Part shown: piece by piece, positions 6,353 through 12,886 of the stretch | Layout of the letters: every line of letters starts with the position of its first letter | Position numbering within the stretch: the first letter of the stretch is position 1 | Origin: Clostridia bacterium | GTDB lineage: Bacteria; Bacillota; Clostridia; Christensenellales; CAG-1252 | Direction of reading: 5' to 3' | NCBI GenBank assembly: GCA_016296985.1 | Contig: JAEDHM010000033.1 | Coordinates: forward strand, 1 to 12,886 | DNA: 12,886 bases | Notes under the pieces: generated by a model | What the model saw: only the letters and a program-made list of their open reading frames with translations | The model's database searches: none | Told to the model about the DNA's origin: nothing | Made by a program: the position numbers and the translations under genes

Positions 6353-7822
6353 TTATTTTTTTGTAAAGGAATATTCAGGCTCGCAGGTAAGGTTTATGCC
6401 CATCTTTCTGAAAATTTGCATTTCGTGATCCTCTAAAATCACCGTACTGTGCGCCTCGCACCCCTGCAACTGTTTGAGATAGGGGAAACACTCTTCAGCA
6501 AGAGGGTTGCTTACCACGGAAATGGACAATGCTATCAACGCCTCTTCCAAGCTAAGCCAACGTCTTTTCGACTTCCACACGTCCCTTCTCAGCTTGATTA
6601 TAGGGGTGATTGCCGACGTAGGTATAAGCTTTATGCTATCCCTTACGCCTCCCATCTTTTTTATTCCGTTTAGTACCGCAGACGCCGCGGCGTTCATAGC
6701 CGAATTGTCACGACCTGTTACGATACTTCCGTCGGGAAGGGACAACGCAACTGCGTTACAACCCGATTTTTCACCTTTTTCCTTTGCCGCCGCCACTACG
6801 GGACGGAGAGTGGGGGAAATTTCCGCATTGCTCATCAACCTCTTCAACCTTTCAACCACCGAGATATCTGCCCTACCTTGCTTGTACTCGCAAAGTTCTT
6901 TGTAATAACGGCGAATAATCTCTTGTTTCGAGGCCTCTCTAACCGCTTGATCGTCGATGATTGCCGATGCAATCATATTAACCCCCATTTCGGTGGGAGA
7001 TGCATAAACCTGCCTGCCCGAAATTTGGGTGAGAATACTGTTGATGATGGGAAAAACCTCGTGATCACGGTTGTAGGTTACCGCCACCTCGCCCGTCGCA
7101 GAAAGGTGATAACTGTCAATAAGATTATAGTCGTTTAAGTCCGCCGTAGCCGCCATATAAGCGGTGTTGACCGGGTGATTGAGGGGTAAATTCCACACGG
7201 GGAAGGATTCGTATTTTGCAAAGCCTGCGTTTACCCCCATCTTTTTTTCGTGATACAACTGGGACAAGCAAGTTGCAAGTTTTCCGCTTCCGCCACCGGG
7301 GGCGGTAACGACTACCAAAGGACGGCTTGTTTCCACAAAGGGATTTGCGCCGTAACCTTGATCGCTTACCACCGTTTCAACGTCGTGGGGATAGCCCTTT
7401 GTGGGGCGATGGATATATACCCTTTCTCCCATAAGCTCAAGTTTTCTTTTGAAGGTGTCGGCAGAGGGTTGACCTTCGTAAAGGGTAATCACGATACTTG
7501 AAACCAAAATACCTTCCTTTCTCAAACTTTGGACAAGGCGCAAGGTTTCCATATCGTAGGTGAGGTTTAGGTCCAATCGAATTTTGTTGTTTGCCAAGTC
7601 GTTGGCGTTTACGCAAACGATAACCTCAAGTTGATCCTTCAACTCTTTTAACAACTTTGTTTTTACGTTTACGTCAAAACCGGGCAAAACTCTGCCTGCG
7701 TGAAGGTCGTCGAAAATCTTTCCGCCAAACTCAAGATAAAGTTTGCTGAACATAGAAATACGCTCCCTAATCTTTCGGGATTGTATTTTTACGTATAAAT
7801 TGTTGTCAAATGCGTTTTTCAT
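6353..7822 (-). CDS. DUF1846 family protein
   Basis: This 489-residue cytoplasmic protein belongs to the DUF1846 family, which is common in Firmicutes. The family's biochemical role is not established to my knowledge. Family-like stretches include AFDNNLYVKIQSRKIRER at the start and FGGKIFDDLHAGRVLPGF (about 32-49). A glycine-rich APGGGSGK (174-181) resembles a nucleotide-binding P-loop; then come SPTEMGVNMI (275-284) and HSTVIL...LTCEPEY near the C-terminus. The length is near that expected for the family and the C-terminus looks complete, so I see no truncation. An AGAGGA ribosome binding site lies about eight bases before the ATG, and a near-consensus promoter drives the gene alone. The serS gene downstream has its own promoter, so the two need not be co-expressed. 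Confidence 0.92.
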   Translation of the reverse strand: MKNAFDNNLYVKIQSRKIRERISMFSKLYLEFGGKIFDDLHAGRVLPGFDVNVKTKLLKELKDQLEVIVCVNANDLANNKIRLDLNLTYDMETLRLVQSLRKEGILVSSIVITLYEGQPSADTFKRKLELMGERVYIHRPTKGYPHDVETVVSDQGYGANPFVETSRPLVVVTAPGGGSGKLATCLSQLYHEKKMGVNAGFAKYESFPVWNLPLNHPVNTAYMAATADLNDYNLIDSYHLSATGEVAVTYNRDHEVFPIINSILTQISGRQVYASPTEMGVNMIASAIIDDQAVREASKQEIIRRYYKELCEYKQGRADISVVERLKRLMSNAEISPTLRPVVAAAKEKGEKSGCNAVALSLPDGSIVTGRDNSAMNAAASAVLNGIKKMGGVRDSIKLIPTSAITPIIKLRRDVWKSKRRWLSLEEALIALSISVVSNPLAEECFPYLKQLQGCEAHSTVILEDHEMQIFRKMGINLTCEPEYSFTKK

Positions 7823-7850
7823 CTGTTATTCCTCTTTTTCCAATATATGG

Positions 7851-7879
7851 ATTTTAACTTATAGAAAGAAAGTTGTCAA
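7851..7879 (-). promoter_or_regulatory. Sigma-A promoter of the DUF1846 gene
   Basis: A perfect TTGACA -35 box (minus strand, 7879-7874) and a TAAAAT -10 box (7856-7851) are 17 bases apart. Transcription would begin near 7844, about 22 bases before the ATG and just ahead of the ribosome binding site. Confidence 0.85.
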
Positions 7880-7894
7880 TCTTGACGAAGTCAA
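7875..7894. promoter_or_regulatory. Operator-like triple GTCAA motif overlapping the DUF1846 -35 box
   Basis: On the plus strand GTCAA-TC-TTGAC-GAA-GTCAA gives three alternating half-sites that form two overlapping inverted repeats. The first half-site overlaps the -35 box. A repressor or activator site is plausible, but part of the similarity is forced by the TTGACA consensus itself. Confidence 0.3.
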
Positions 7895-7899
7895 TTTTC

Positions 7900-7935
7900 A
7901 AAAATAAAAAGACTTCCCCTAAAAAAGAGGATGCC
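7900..7935 (-). terminator. Intrinsic terminator after the metallopeptidase-like lipoprotein
   Basis: On the minus strand GGCATCCTCT (7935-7926) pairs with AGGGGAAGTC (7920-7911), with wobbles and one A-A mismatch. The loop is five T's, and TTTTTATTTTT follows. It starts right after the TAA at 7939-7937. Confidence 0.7.
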
Positions 7936-7936
7936 T

Positions 7937-10900
7937 TTATATAAATTTCAACCAACTAAGCCTTTGCCAAGTTGCCAAGGTGGAAAACTTGTCTTGATAG
8001 ACCTTTGATATATATCTCACCTTGTTGTAAATCATAGTTCCCTTTTCCAAAAAATCCCTTTTGTTTGCAAGCATAACGATAAGAGACATATTGTCTGAAA
8101 CGTCCTCGTTAAAGTTGGATTTTGAATAGGTAGTCAAAAAGGCGCTGTTGTTTGCGTTATAAACCACCTTTGAGGTAAGCACGTTGTAAACGCCCTTGTT
8201 GTTTGTGGTGTAACTATATCCACCGTTGTATTCGCCTAAGTTGAGTTTTAAGGGGTTTGTATCGGTGCTTGCGGAAAGACCAAAGGTGAAAACGTGGAAA
8301 ATTTCGTGCACCATTATGTTGTAGTAGTTGCTGTAAAAGGTTTCCCTAAGCCTTGTGGTAAAGGTGGCAAACCACATTACGTTGGAAATACTCGTCAAAC
8401 CGTAAACGGTAGACGCGCCGTGGCTGATTTTATCCACGAGGTAGATATTTATATCCTTTTCCTTATTCAATTCCGCTTGGATATAGGCGTTTTTGGGGAA
8501 TTTGCCCAAAGCAGTGTAAAGGCCGTGGAGTAAAAGTAAAATTTCGCCCACCGTGTTTTGAGGAGTGATATAGTAGTTGTTTATGTTTTTGACGTCATTA
8601 CCAGTATGGATATTGATTTTGTAATAGTTTTCTAAGACCAAAATTTGATCTTGATAGTTGTTTTCGTCCAAGTCAAAGACTTGGGTTGAAATGGCAACCA
8701 CACCTTGACGGCTTGTTATATTTCCCTTTTCGCTATAGACGTTGACTGCGTACAAAGCCTTGTTTGCAACGCCGTCCTTACCGCTTGCGCCGTCCTTTCC
8801 CTTTATACTGCTTACCGTTCCCGAAGTGGTTGAAGGAGAAGACAAACCGCCCTTTCCGCCTTCGCCACCCGTACCTGCGTTTCCGCCGAAAGCATCCATT
8901 TCACCGGCAATATCAATGGCAAGGTTGAAAGCGTAGATAGCAAAACCGCTATCACCGCCAAAACCGCCGTCGCCACCCTTTCCGCTTTCATAGGCAACTT
9001 TTCCGCTAGGTGCGGTTGCGCCTGCCTTTCCGCTTGTGCCTGAGGCTCCGTTTCCGCCGATAAGAGAGATATTTCCACCGCCTGTAATCCTCAAATCGTA
9101 AGCGGAGATTGCGATACCGCCGTTTTCACCGCCTGCGCCGTCTTGTCCGTGTTTGCGGATATAGTTTACCTCGCTATCCTCATCCCAACTGCCGTTGACG
9201 AAAAGTCGCCCGCTGTAGGGAGCGTTGGGAGAGCCTGCTTGAATAAAGTTTTCCCCTTCAAGGTACAACTCGACTTGGGCTTTCGTGCCAAAATCAATTA
9301 CCGTTCCGCCAAAGGGCGCAAGGGTTTTTATACCTAAATCCATAAAGGTTACCGTTATTTCGTCGGTGGTTTGAAAGAAGAATGAAAGGTTGTAAAAAAG
9401 GGTAGTCTCCTCGCCGTTATACCCGCCTTGAATTATCATATTTTCCACCGCATCGCTTACGATAACCGTTGCGTAATCGGTGTTTTGCGGCATAGCGCTT
9501 AGATCAAGCCACAAGGATGTAAACCCTGCAAAAACTTGGGCGTCGTCGTCAATTTCCGACCACAAAGTAGGAGCGTATTTTACGTAACTTCCCACCACGT
9601 CCAAGGTTATGATATTACTTAAAATTCCGTCCTCGCTTTGGGCAAGGATTTTTACTTGTCCGCTTTTCGCACCCTTTGAAACGGTAAACACGTTGTCGGT
9701 GATAACGCCAAGGTTTTCACCCTCGATAATCTTGTAAGTGAGGAAAGAATTACTTGCGTTTTCGGGGAAAATTTCGCTTTGGAAAACAACCCTGTCCCCT
9801 GCGTTTAAGTCTTGAATTTTGTCCTCGGTGGATATGACCACCGATAGGGTAGGCACTTCGGTCAAGGTGAAGGTCAAAACCTCGCTTGCCACTCCGCCCG
9901 AGTAGGCGCGGACAGAAATTTTTTCTCCGTAAGGAGCGTCCTCTAAAAAGGCAAGCACGCCTTCACTCAAAAGACTTTCAACCACAAACTCGGCGCCGTC
10001 TTCCGCAACGAGGGTAAAACTTTGATCTGCCTCAAGGGGATATACCGTCACGCTCAAATTTGCCCTTTCCCCTTTTGAAAGAGAGAGGGAATCTTCCGTT
10101 GAAAGTTGTACCCGTGATACGGGGGTTGCGATTACGGTAAGGGTGACAATCCTACTTTTCACGCCGTCGCAAAGTAATTGGAATTTGATAAGATCCCCTT
10201 CCTTTGCGCCTTTTTCAAGGACTATTGCCCCATCCTTGAAACTTGCTATACTTTCCCCTTCCAAAAAGGAAAGAGTATAGTTTTGATAGGTTGCGTTTGA
10301 AGGCTTTATATCTACCGATAAGGTAAGAGTGTCAATGAGAGAAATTTCCTCCTTTGAAACTTGTACCGCAACGCTTTCAACCGGCGTTTTTTCCACGGTA
10401 AGCGAAACGACGTTGCTCTTCACTTCTCCCACCTTTGCGTAAAGGGAGATACGCGCACCAATGGGGGCGTCGTCCTTTACTCTAAAGCCCAAACCGTCGG
10501 CGGAGATATGCTCGGCGCCTTCAAGGTAGACAAGGCTTACCTCTTCGGTACAGTCTTGGGGGGTGATTTGGGGAATAAAGGAGATGCTAAAGCCCCTTTG
10601 CAATGAAACTTCGGGTTGATTGAGGGTAATAGCTTTTGCAAAAACGGTAGAGCAAAAAACCTTTTGCGGTGCGCTTGACACCTTGCCTGCGGTGGCAATT
10701 ACGGTAATATCACAGTCCTTGCAAGCGTTTTCCTTCAAGTACAAAACGTTGCCTACGATATAGGCGTAATCACCGCCTGATGCTATAGAATAGGTTATTT
10801 CGTGCCCCTTGGCTTCTTCAGGTAAAATGGTAGCGGAAAGAGTTTGACTTTCCCCTGCCTTCAAAACTCCAATTTCCTCTAAAACTACCTCGTGGGGAGG

Positions 10901-11224
10901 TGGGGGATATACGGCAAAGGTAATTTTTCCCTTTTTCTTTCCGCTTGTAGCGGTTATGGTGATACTCTCCCCAACCTTTGCATCGGGGGAAATGGTAAGA
11001 ACGTTACCCGAAAGGGTTGCAAGAGAGGGTGTTTCGATGTCAAAACTTGGATTTTCTACCCCTTTTACCCCAAGACGAACTTGAGCGGTGGGGTATACGG
11101 AAAGGTTATCTCCGTCCAAAATAAAAATTTCAAGCCCCTCGCTTTGGGATAAAACACATCCCGACAGTGAAAGGATGAAAAGAAGAAGTATTGAAAGGAC
11201 AAAAAGTAGGGTTTTGCGTTTCAT
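7937..11224 (-). CDS. Large lipoprotein: Ig-like repeats, glycine-rich segment, HEXXH metallopeptidase-like C-terminus
   Basis: This 1095-residue surface lipoprotein has a signal peptide MKRKTLLFVL... with lipobox LSGC (Cys23). Residues about 30-545 hold roughly six BIG2/Ig-like beta domains, each ending in a variant of 'GAKxGDxIxxxAxxG...S.IVTLTV'. About 546-690 is beta-rich and unassigned. About 690-818 is glycine-rich (GGNGAS, GKGGDGGFGGDSG, GTGGEGGKGG), resembling cell-surface autotransporter- or PGRS-like segments. The last 270 residues include HEIFH (973-977), a zinc-site HEXXH. NEDVSD (1039-1044) recalls the thermolysin-type NExxSD third-ligand motif. A secreted zinc protease acting on the cell surface is therefore inferred, not shown. 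I chose the ATG at 11224 because it immediately precedes the signal peptide; the frame also has an ATG at 11242, but that lies upstream of the -10 box. There is no ribosome binding site. Confidence 0.85.
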   Translation of the reverse strand: MKRKTLLFVLSILLLFILSLSGCVLSQSEGLEIFILDGDNLSVYPTAQVRLGVKGVENPSFDIETPSLATLSGNVLTISPDAKVGESITITATSGKKKGKITFAVYPPPPHEVVLEEIGVLKAGESQTLSATILPEEAKGHEITYSIASGGDYAYIVGNVLYLKENACKDCDITVIATAGKVSSAPQKVFCSTVFAKAITLNQPEVSLQRGFSISFIPQITPQDCTEEVSLVYLEGAEHISADGLGFRVKDDAPIGARISLYAKVGEVKSNVVSLTVEKTPVESVAVQVSKEEISLIDTLTLSVDIKPSNATYQNYTLSFLEGESIASFKDGAIVLEKGAKEGDLIKFQLLCDGVKSRIVTLTVIATPVSRVQLSTEDSLSLSKGERANLSVTVYPLEADQSFTLVAEDGAEFVVESLLSEGVLAFLEDAPYGEKISVRAYSGGVASEVLTFTLTEVPTLSVVISTEDKIQDLNAGDRVVFQSEIFPENASNSFLTYKIIEGENLGVITDNVFTVSKGAKSGQVKILAQSEDGILSNIITLDVVGSYVKYAPTLWSEIDDDAQVFAGFTSLWLDLSAMPQNTDYATVIVSDAVENMIIQGGYNGEETTLFYNLSFFFQTTDEITVTFMDLGIKTLAPFGGTVIDFGTKAQVELYLEGENFIQAGSPNAPYSGRLFVNGSWDEDSEVNYIRKHGQDGAGGENGGIAISAYDLRITGGGNISLIGGNGASGTSGKAGATAPSGKVAYESGKGGDGGFGGDSGFAIYAFNLAIDIAGEMDAFGGNAGTGGEGGKGGLSSPSTTSGTVSSIKGKDGASGKDGVANKALYAVNVYSEKGNITSRQGVVAISTQVFDLDENNYQDQILVLENYYKINIHTGNDVKNINNYYITPQNTVGEILLLLHGLYTALGKFPKNAYIQAELNKEKDINIYLVDKISHGASTVYGLTSISNVMWFATFTTRLRETFYSNYYNIMVHEIFHVFTFGLSASTDTNPLKLNLGEYNGGYSYTTNNKGVYNVLTSKVVYNANNSAFLTTYSKSNFNEDVSDNMSLIVMLANKRDFLEKGTMIYNKVRYISKVYQDKFSTLATWQRLSWLKFI

Positions 11225-11230
11225 AACCCT

Positions 11231-11261
11231 ATTATACAACATACGGGGGTTTTTGTGCTAA
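11231..11261 (-). promoter_or_regulatory. Promoter of the large lipoprotein, leaderless geometry
   Basis: On the minus strand a perfect TATAAT (11236-11231) ends exactly six bases before the ATG at 11224-11222. The expected transcript start therefore coincides with the start codon. The -35 region is weak (TTAGCA at 19-base spacing, or AGCACA at 17). No Shine-Dalgarno sequence is present. Confidence 0.6.
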
Positions 11262-11318
11262 AGATTTAAAGAAAATATAATTAAGAGAAATAAAAGCGTA
11301 AAAAATACCCTTTTTCGT

Positions 11319-11347
11319 TTTACTTTTATTCTCGTAAAGCCTATAAT
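11319..11347 (+). promoter_or_regulatory. Sigma-A promoter of the SIS-domain gene
   Basis: TTTACT (11319-11324) and a perfect TATAAT (11342-11347) are 17 bases apart. The leader would be about 35 bases. It contains the perfect palindrome AAAGCGCTTT (11361-11370), which could be an operator, and the AAGGAG ribosome binding site (11376-11381). Confidence 0.75.
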
Positions 11348-11388
11348 AAAGGCACAAAACAAAGCGCTTTGGCGCAAGGAGAAAAACT

Positions 11389-12420
11389 ATGTACATGCAA
11401 CAAGAACTGTTTTCCGAGCCTTCGGTTATCCGCAACGCCCTCAACAACAATAAGACTGTCGTTGCCCAAATTGCAAATACTGTAAAAAGTCGCGGTATAT
11501 CAAACATAACCATCATAGGTCGCGGTACAAGTGATAATGCAGGCCTTTGCTTCAAATATATTACCGAAATTTTGTGCGGAATCCCTTGCGGTACCGCCCA
11601 CCCTTCCGTAACTACTATGTTTGGCGCAAAGGTAAATTACAACAACCACCTCGTTGTTGCAGTTTCTCAAAGCGGTAAAAGTATCGACACCCTCGCCGTT
11701 TTGCAAGAAGGCAAAGCAACCGGCGCCGTAACCGTTGCCGTTACCAACGACGTTGCAAGCCCCTTGGCAAAAGCCGCAGACTTTGTTTTGGACCTTTCAG
11801 CAGGTGAAGAAAAAAGCGTTGCCGCAACAAAAACCTATGCAGCCGAACTTACCGTTTTGTACGCTTTGGCAGTTGCCATCTCGGGCAAGAAAGAACTTGA
11901 GGCAGTCCTCGACAAGCTTCCCGAAAAGGTAAGCGACATAATCGGTTTGCAATTAAAAATCCGCCAAATGGCCGAAGCTTGCACCCACGAAAACAACTTT
12001 ATCGTTCTCTCCCGTGGACCTATGCAAGGCGTAGGCAAAGAAATGGCTTTAAAACTTGGCGAATGTTGCTACAGCTATGGACACTTTTTCAGCGTAACCG
12101 ACTTTATGCACGGCCCCCTCGCCTTGCTTGAAGAAGGATCAAACGTAGTCGTCCTTGCCCCCAAGGGCGAATGTAGCGAAAACTTTGTTGACATCGCCAC
12201 CCGCGCAAGACTTTTGGGCGCAAACGTCTATGCTTTCAGCGATATTCCCGACGTTTTGAATATCGCAAACGTAGCAATCAAAATGCCTCCTGCCGACTTT
12301 ATCACCTCAACCTTGACTTATGCTATGGCAATCCACATCTTCTGCCTAAACCTTGCAGGCGAAAAGGGACTTAATCCCGACCTTCCCCGCAACCTCAAAA
12401 AGATTACCGTAACAAAATAA
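11389..12420 (+). CDS. Two-SIS-domain sugar-phosphate enzyme, NagB-II-like (glucosamine-6-phosphate deaminase/isomerase)
   Basis: This 343-residue cytoplasmic protein has tandem SIS domains, as in the isomerase half of GlmS, but lacks the N-terminal glutaminase domain. SIS 1 (about 35-165) carries GRGTSDNAG (44-52), the phosphosugar-binding SQSGKSIDT (93-101) and AGEEKSVAATKT (138-149). SIS 2 (about 195-320) carries SRGPMQGVGKEMALKL (208-223) and DFMHGP (238-243). The tail GLNPDLPRNLKKIT (327-340) matches the GlmS-type substrate-lid end. From memory the whole layout, including the RGTSD and AGEEK motifs, fits NagB-II deaminases best, which would feed amino-sugar phosphate into glycolysis. GlmS-like or AgaS-like activity on another aminosugar phosphate cannot be excluded. 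AAGGAG lies seven bases before the ATG at 11389; a second ATG at 11395 is less well spaced. The gene is monocistronic and divergent from the large lipoprotein. Confidence 0.88.
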   Translation: MYMQQELFSEPSVIRNALNNNKTVVAQIANTVKSRGISNITIIGRGTSDNAGLCFKYITEILCGIPCGTAHPSVTTMFGAKVNYNNHLVVAVSQSGKSIDTLAVLQEGKATGAVTVAVTNDVASPLAKAADFVLDLSAGEEKSVAATKTYAAELTVLYALAVAISGKKELEAVLDKLPEKVSDIIGLQLKIRQMAEACTHENNFIVLSRGPMQGVGKEMALKLGECCYSYGHFFSVTDFMHGPLALLEEGSNVVVLAPKGECSENFVDIATRARLLGANVYAFSDIPDVLNIANVAIKMPPADFITSTLTYAMAIHIFCLNLAGEKGLNPDLPRNLKKITVTK

Positions 12421-12436
12421 TCCAACGCAAAATACA

Positions 12437-12463
12437 AACCACCGCCGTTGCGGTGGTTTTTTT
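12437..12463 (+). terminator. Intrinsic terminator after the SIS-domain gene
   Basis: AACCACCGC (12437-12445) pairs perfectly with GCGGTGGTT (12450-12458) around a CGTT loop, followed by five more T's. It starts 16 bases after the stop. Confidence 0.93.
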
Positions 12464-12600
12464 GTGCAAAAAAAGAATGCAAACCCGACTACACTCTAAA
12501 AGTTTTTTGTTATCAAGCCCGAACAATCGCCCCCTCGTTGATACGTAGATTTTGCCAAGAGGAGCTCTCCCTGTCCTTGCCCTAAAGCGGTTTTACACAA
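12464..12600. other. Intergenic stretch, possible dispersed repeat, no convincing gene
   Basis: This stretch has more G+C than the gene fragment to its right. It holds a TATCAA (12511-12516) / TTGATA (12538-12543) inverted repeat and a near-palindrome around GGAGCTCTCC. A minus-strand frame without a start codon stays open for about 33 codons (ending ...RGGDCSGLITKNF). It may be a gene remnant or intergenic repeat. No known RNA family was recognised. Confidence 0.25.
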
Positions 12601-12632
12601 AGAAAAGCGAGCCTACCGAAAGGCAAGCTCGC
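12597..12632 (-). terminator. Intrinsic terminator of the partial gene at the right edge
   Basis: On the minus strand GCGAGC (12632-12627) pairs with GCTCGC (12612-12607). The stem can be extended by TTGC/GTAG with wobbles around a CTTTCG loop. TTTTCTTT follows. It lies about 30 bases after the stop of the AT-rich fragment. Confidence 0.75.
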
Positions 12633-12662
12633 CAAGGTTTGTTTGTGAAAGTAATTTGCTAT

Positions 12663-12886
12663 TTATTTCAATATTTCATTAAATTTTTTAATTATTTTTT
12701 TCCAATCCACACTGAACCAGAATACTCTTTGATCATTAAAGTAAATTTCATTATTATTGTCATTTATTAAATAATAAACCACAAAAGTATCAACTCCATT
12801 AAAAAACAACAAATCTTCTTTATTAAACTTTTCATCCGTATGACCAACAATAATTAATGCTTTTCTTTCTGTAAAGCTATTTTTTG
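12663..12886 (-). CDS. C-terminal fragment of an unidentified AT-rich gene
   Basis: On the minus strand an open frame enters from the right edge (first full codon at 12884) and runs 73 codons to a TAA at 12665-12663. It contains no ATG, so its start lies outside the window. The visible part includes ERKALIIVGHTDEKFNKEDL and later IYFNDQRVFWFSVDW, ending KKIIKKFNEILK. It looks like real protein sequence, with an alternating hydrophobic pattern and a charged C-terminal helix. The terminator just past the stop supports coding. I do not recognise the family. The fragment is far more AT-rich than its neighbours and uses AAT, AAA, TTT and ATT codons where the SIS gene often uses AAC and ATC. This suggests accessory or recently acquired DNA. 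Confidence 0.7.
   Translation of the reverse strand, partial: KNSFTERKALIIVGHTDEKFNKEDLLFFNGVDTFVVYYLINDNNNEIYFNDQRVFWFSVDWKKIIKKFNEILK

Noticed and set aside
8812..9078. An 88-codon minus-strand frame in the glycine-rich region
   Set aside because: It is a frame-shifted reading of the GC-rich codons of the large lipoprotein. Its alanine/glutamate-rich sequence is a by-product of the glycine codons.
12552..12770. A 72-codon plus-strand frame after the SIS gene
   Set aside because: It runs through the minus-strand terminator and antisense to the AT-rich fragment, has no ribosome binding site, and ends in low-complexity sequence.
1..12886. CRISPR arrays, tRNA or rRNA genes, transposases, toxin-antitoxin or phage-defence genes
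   Set aside because: Looked for on both strands. No regularly spaced repeats, cloverleaf sequences or recognisable mobile-element or defence proteins are present.

Overview
The window looks like a chromosomal stretch from a Gram-positive bacterium of the Bacillota, probably a Clostridia-type anaerobe. The pointers are AGGAGG-type ribosome binding sites, housekeeping sigma-A promoters with 17-base spacers, many short U-tailed intrinsic terminators, a DUF1846 protein, and large lipoproteins built from InlB-type or Ig-like repeats. The exact lineage cannot be read from the sequence and is inference.

Layout, left to right. Bases 1-256 hold what looks like the end of a dispersed intergenic repeat and then a strong promoter. 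Next come an alpha/beta hydrolase (257-1174, +), a three-helix membrane protein of unknown function (1357-1692, -) with a long structured leader, and a lipoprotein with InlB-type repeats and a DUF6273-like C-terminus (1937-3487, +). They are followed by an MFS permease of the fucose-permease-like group (3595-4767, -), seryl-tRNA synthetase (4920-6200, -), a DUF1846 protein (6353-7822, -), and a 1095-residue lipoprotein with Ig-like domains, a glycine-rich segment and a C-terminal HEXXH metallopeptidase-like region (7937-11224, -). The window ends with a two-SIS-domain sugar-phosphate enzyme (11389-12420, +) and the 3' end of an AT-rich gene that runs off the right edge (12663-12886, -).

Almost every gene looks like its own transcription unit, with a terminator directly after the stop and usually a recognisable promoter. 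There is no evident pathway or defence system joining them. The set mixes housekeeping (serS), sugar handling (SIS enzyme, permease) and surface or secreted functions (two lipoproteins).

The most interesting signals are regulatory. Both large lipoprotein genes lack a Shine-Dalgarno sequence and have a -10 box ending exactly six bases before the ATG, which is the geometry of leaderless mRNAs, whereas the neighbouring cytoplasmic genes have ordinary ribosome binding sites. The permease is preceded by a double hairpin with a mutually exclusive alternative pairing and a T7 tract abutting the start codon, which looks like an attenuator. The serS promoter has a perfect palindrome filling most of its spacer. 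The architecture of the metallopeptidase-like lipoprotein is also unusual.
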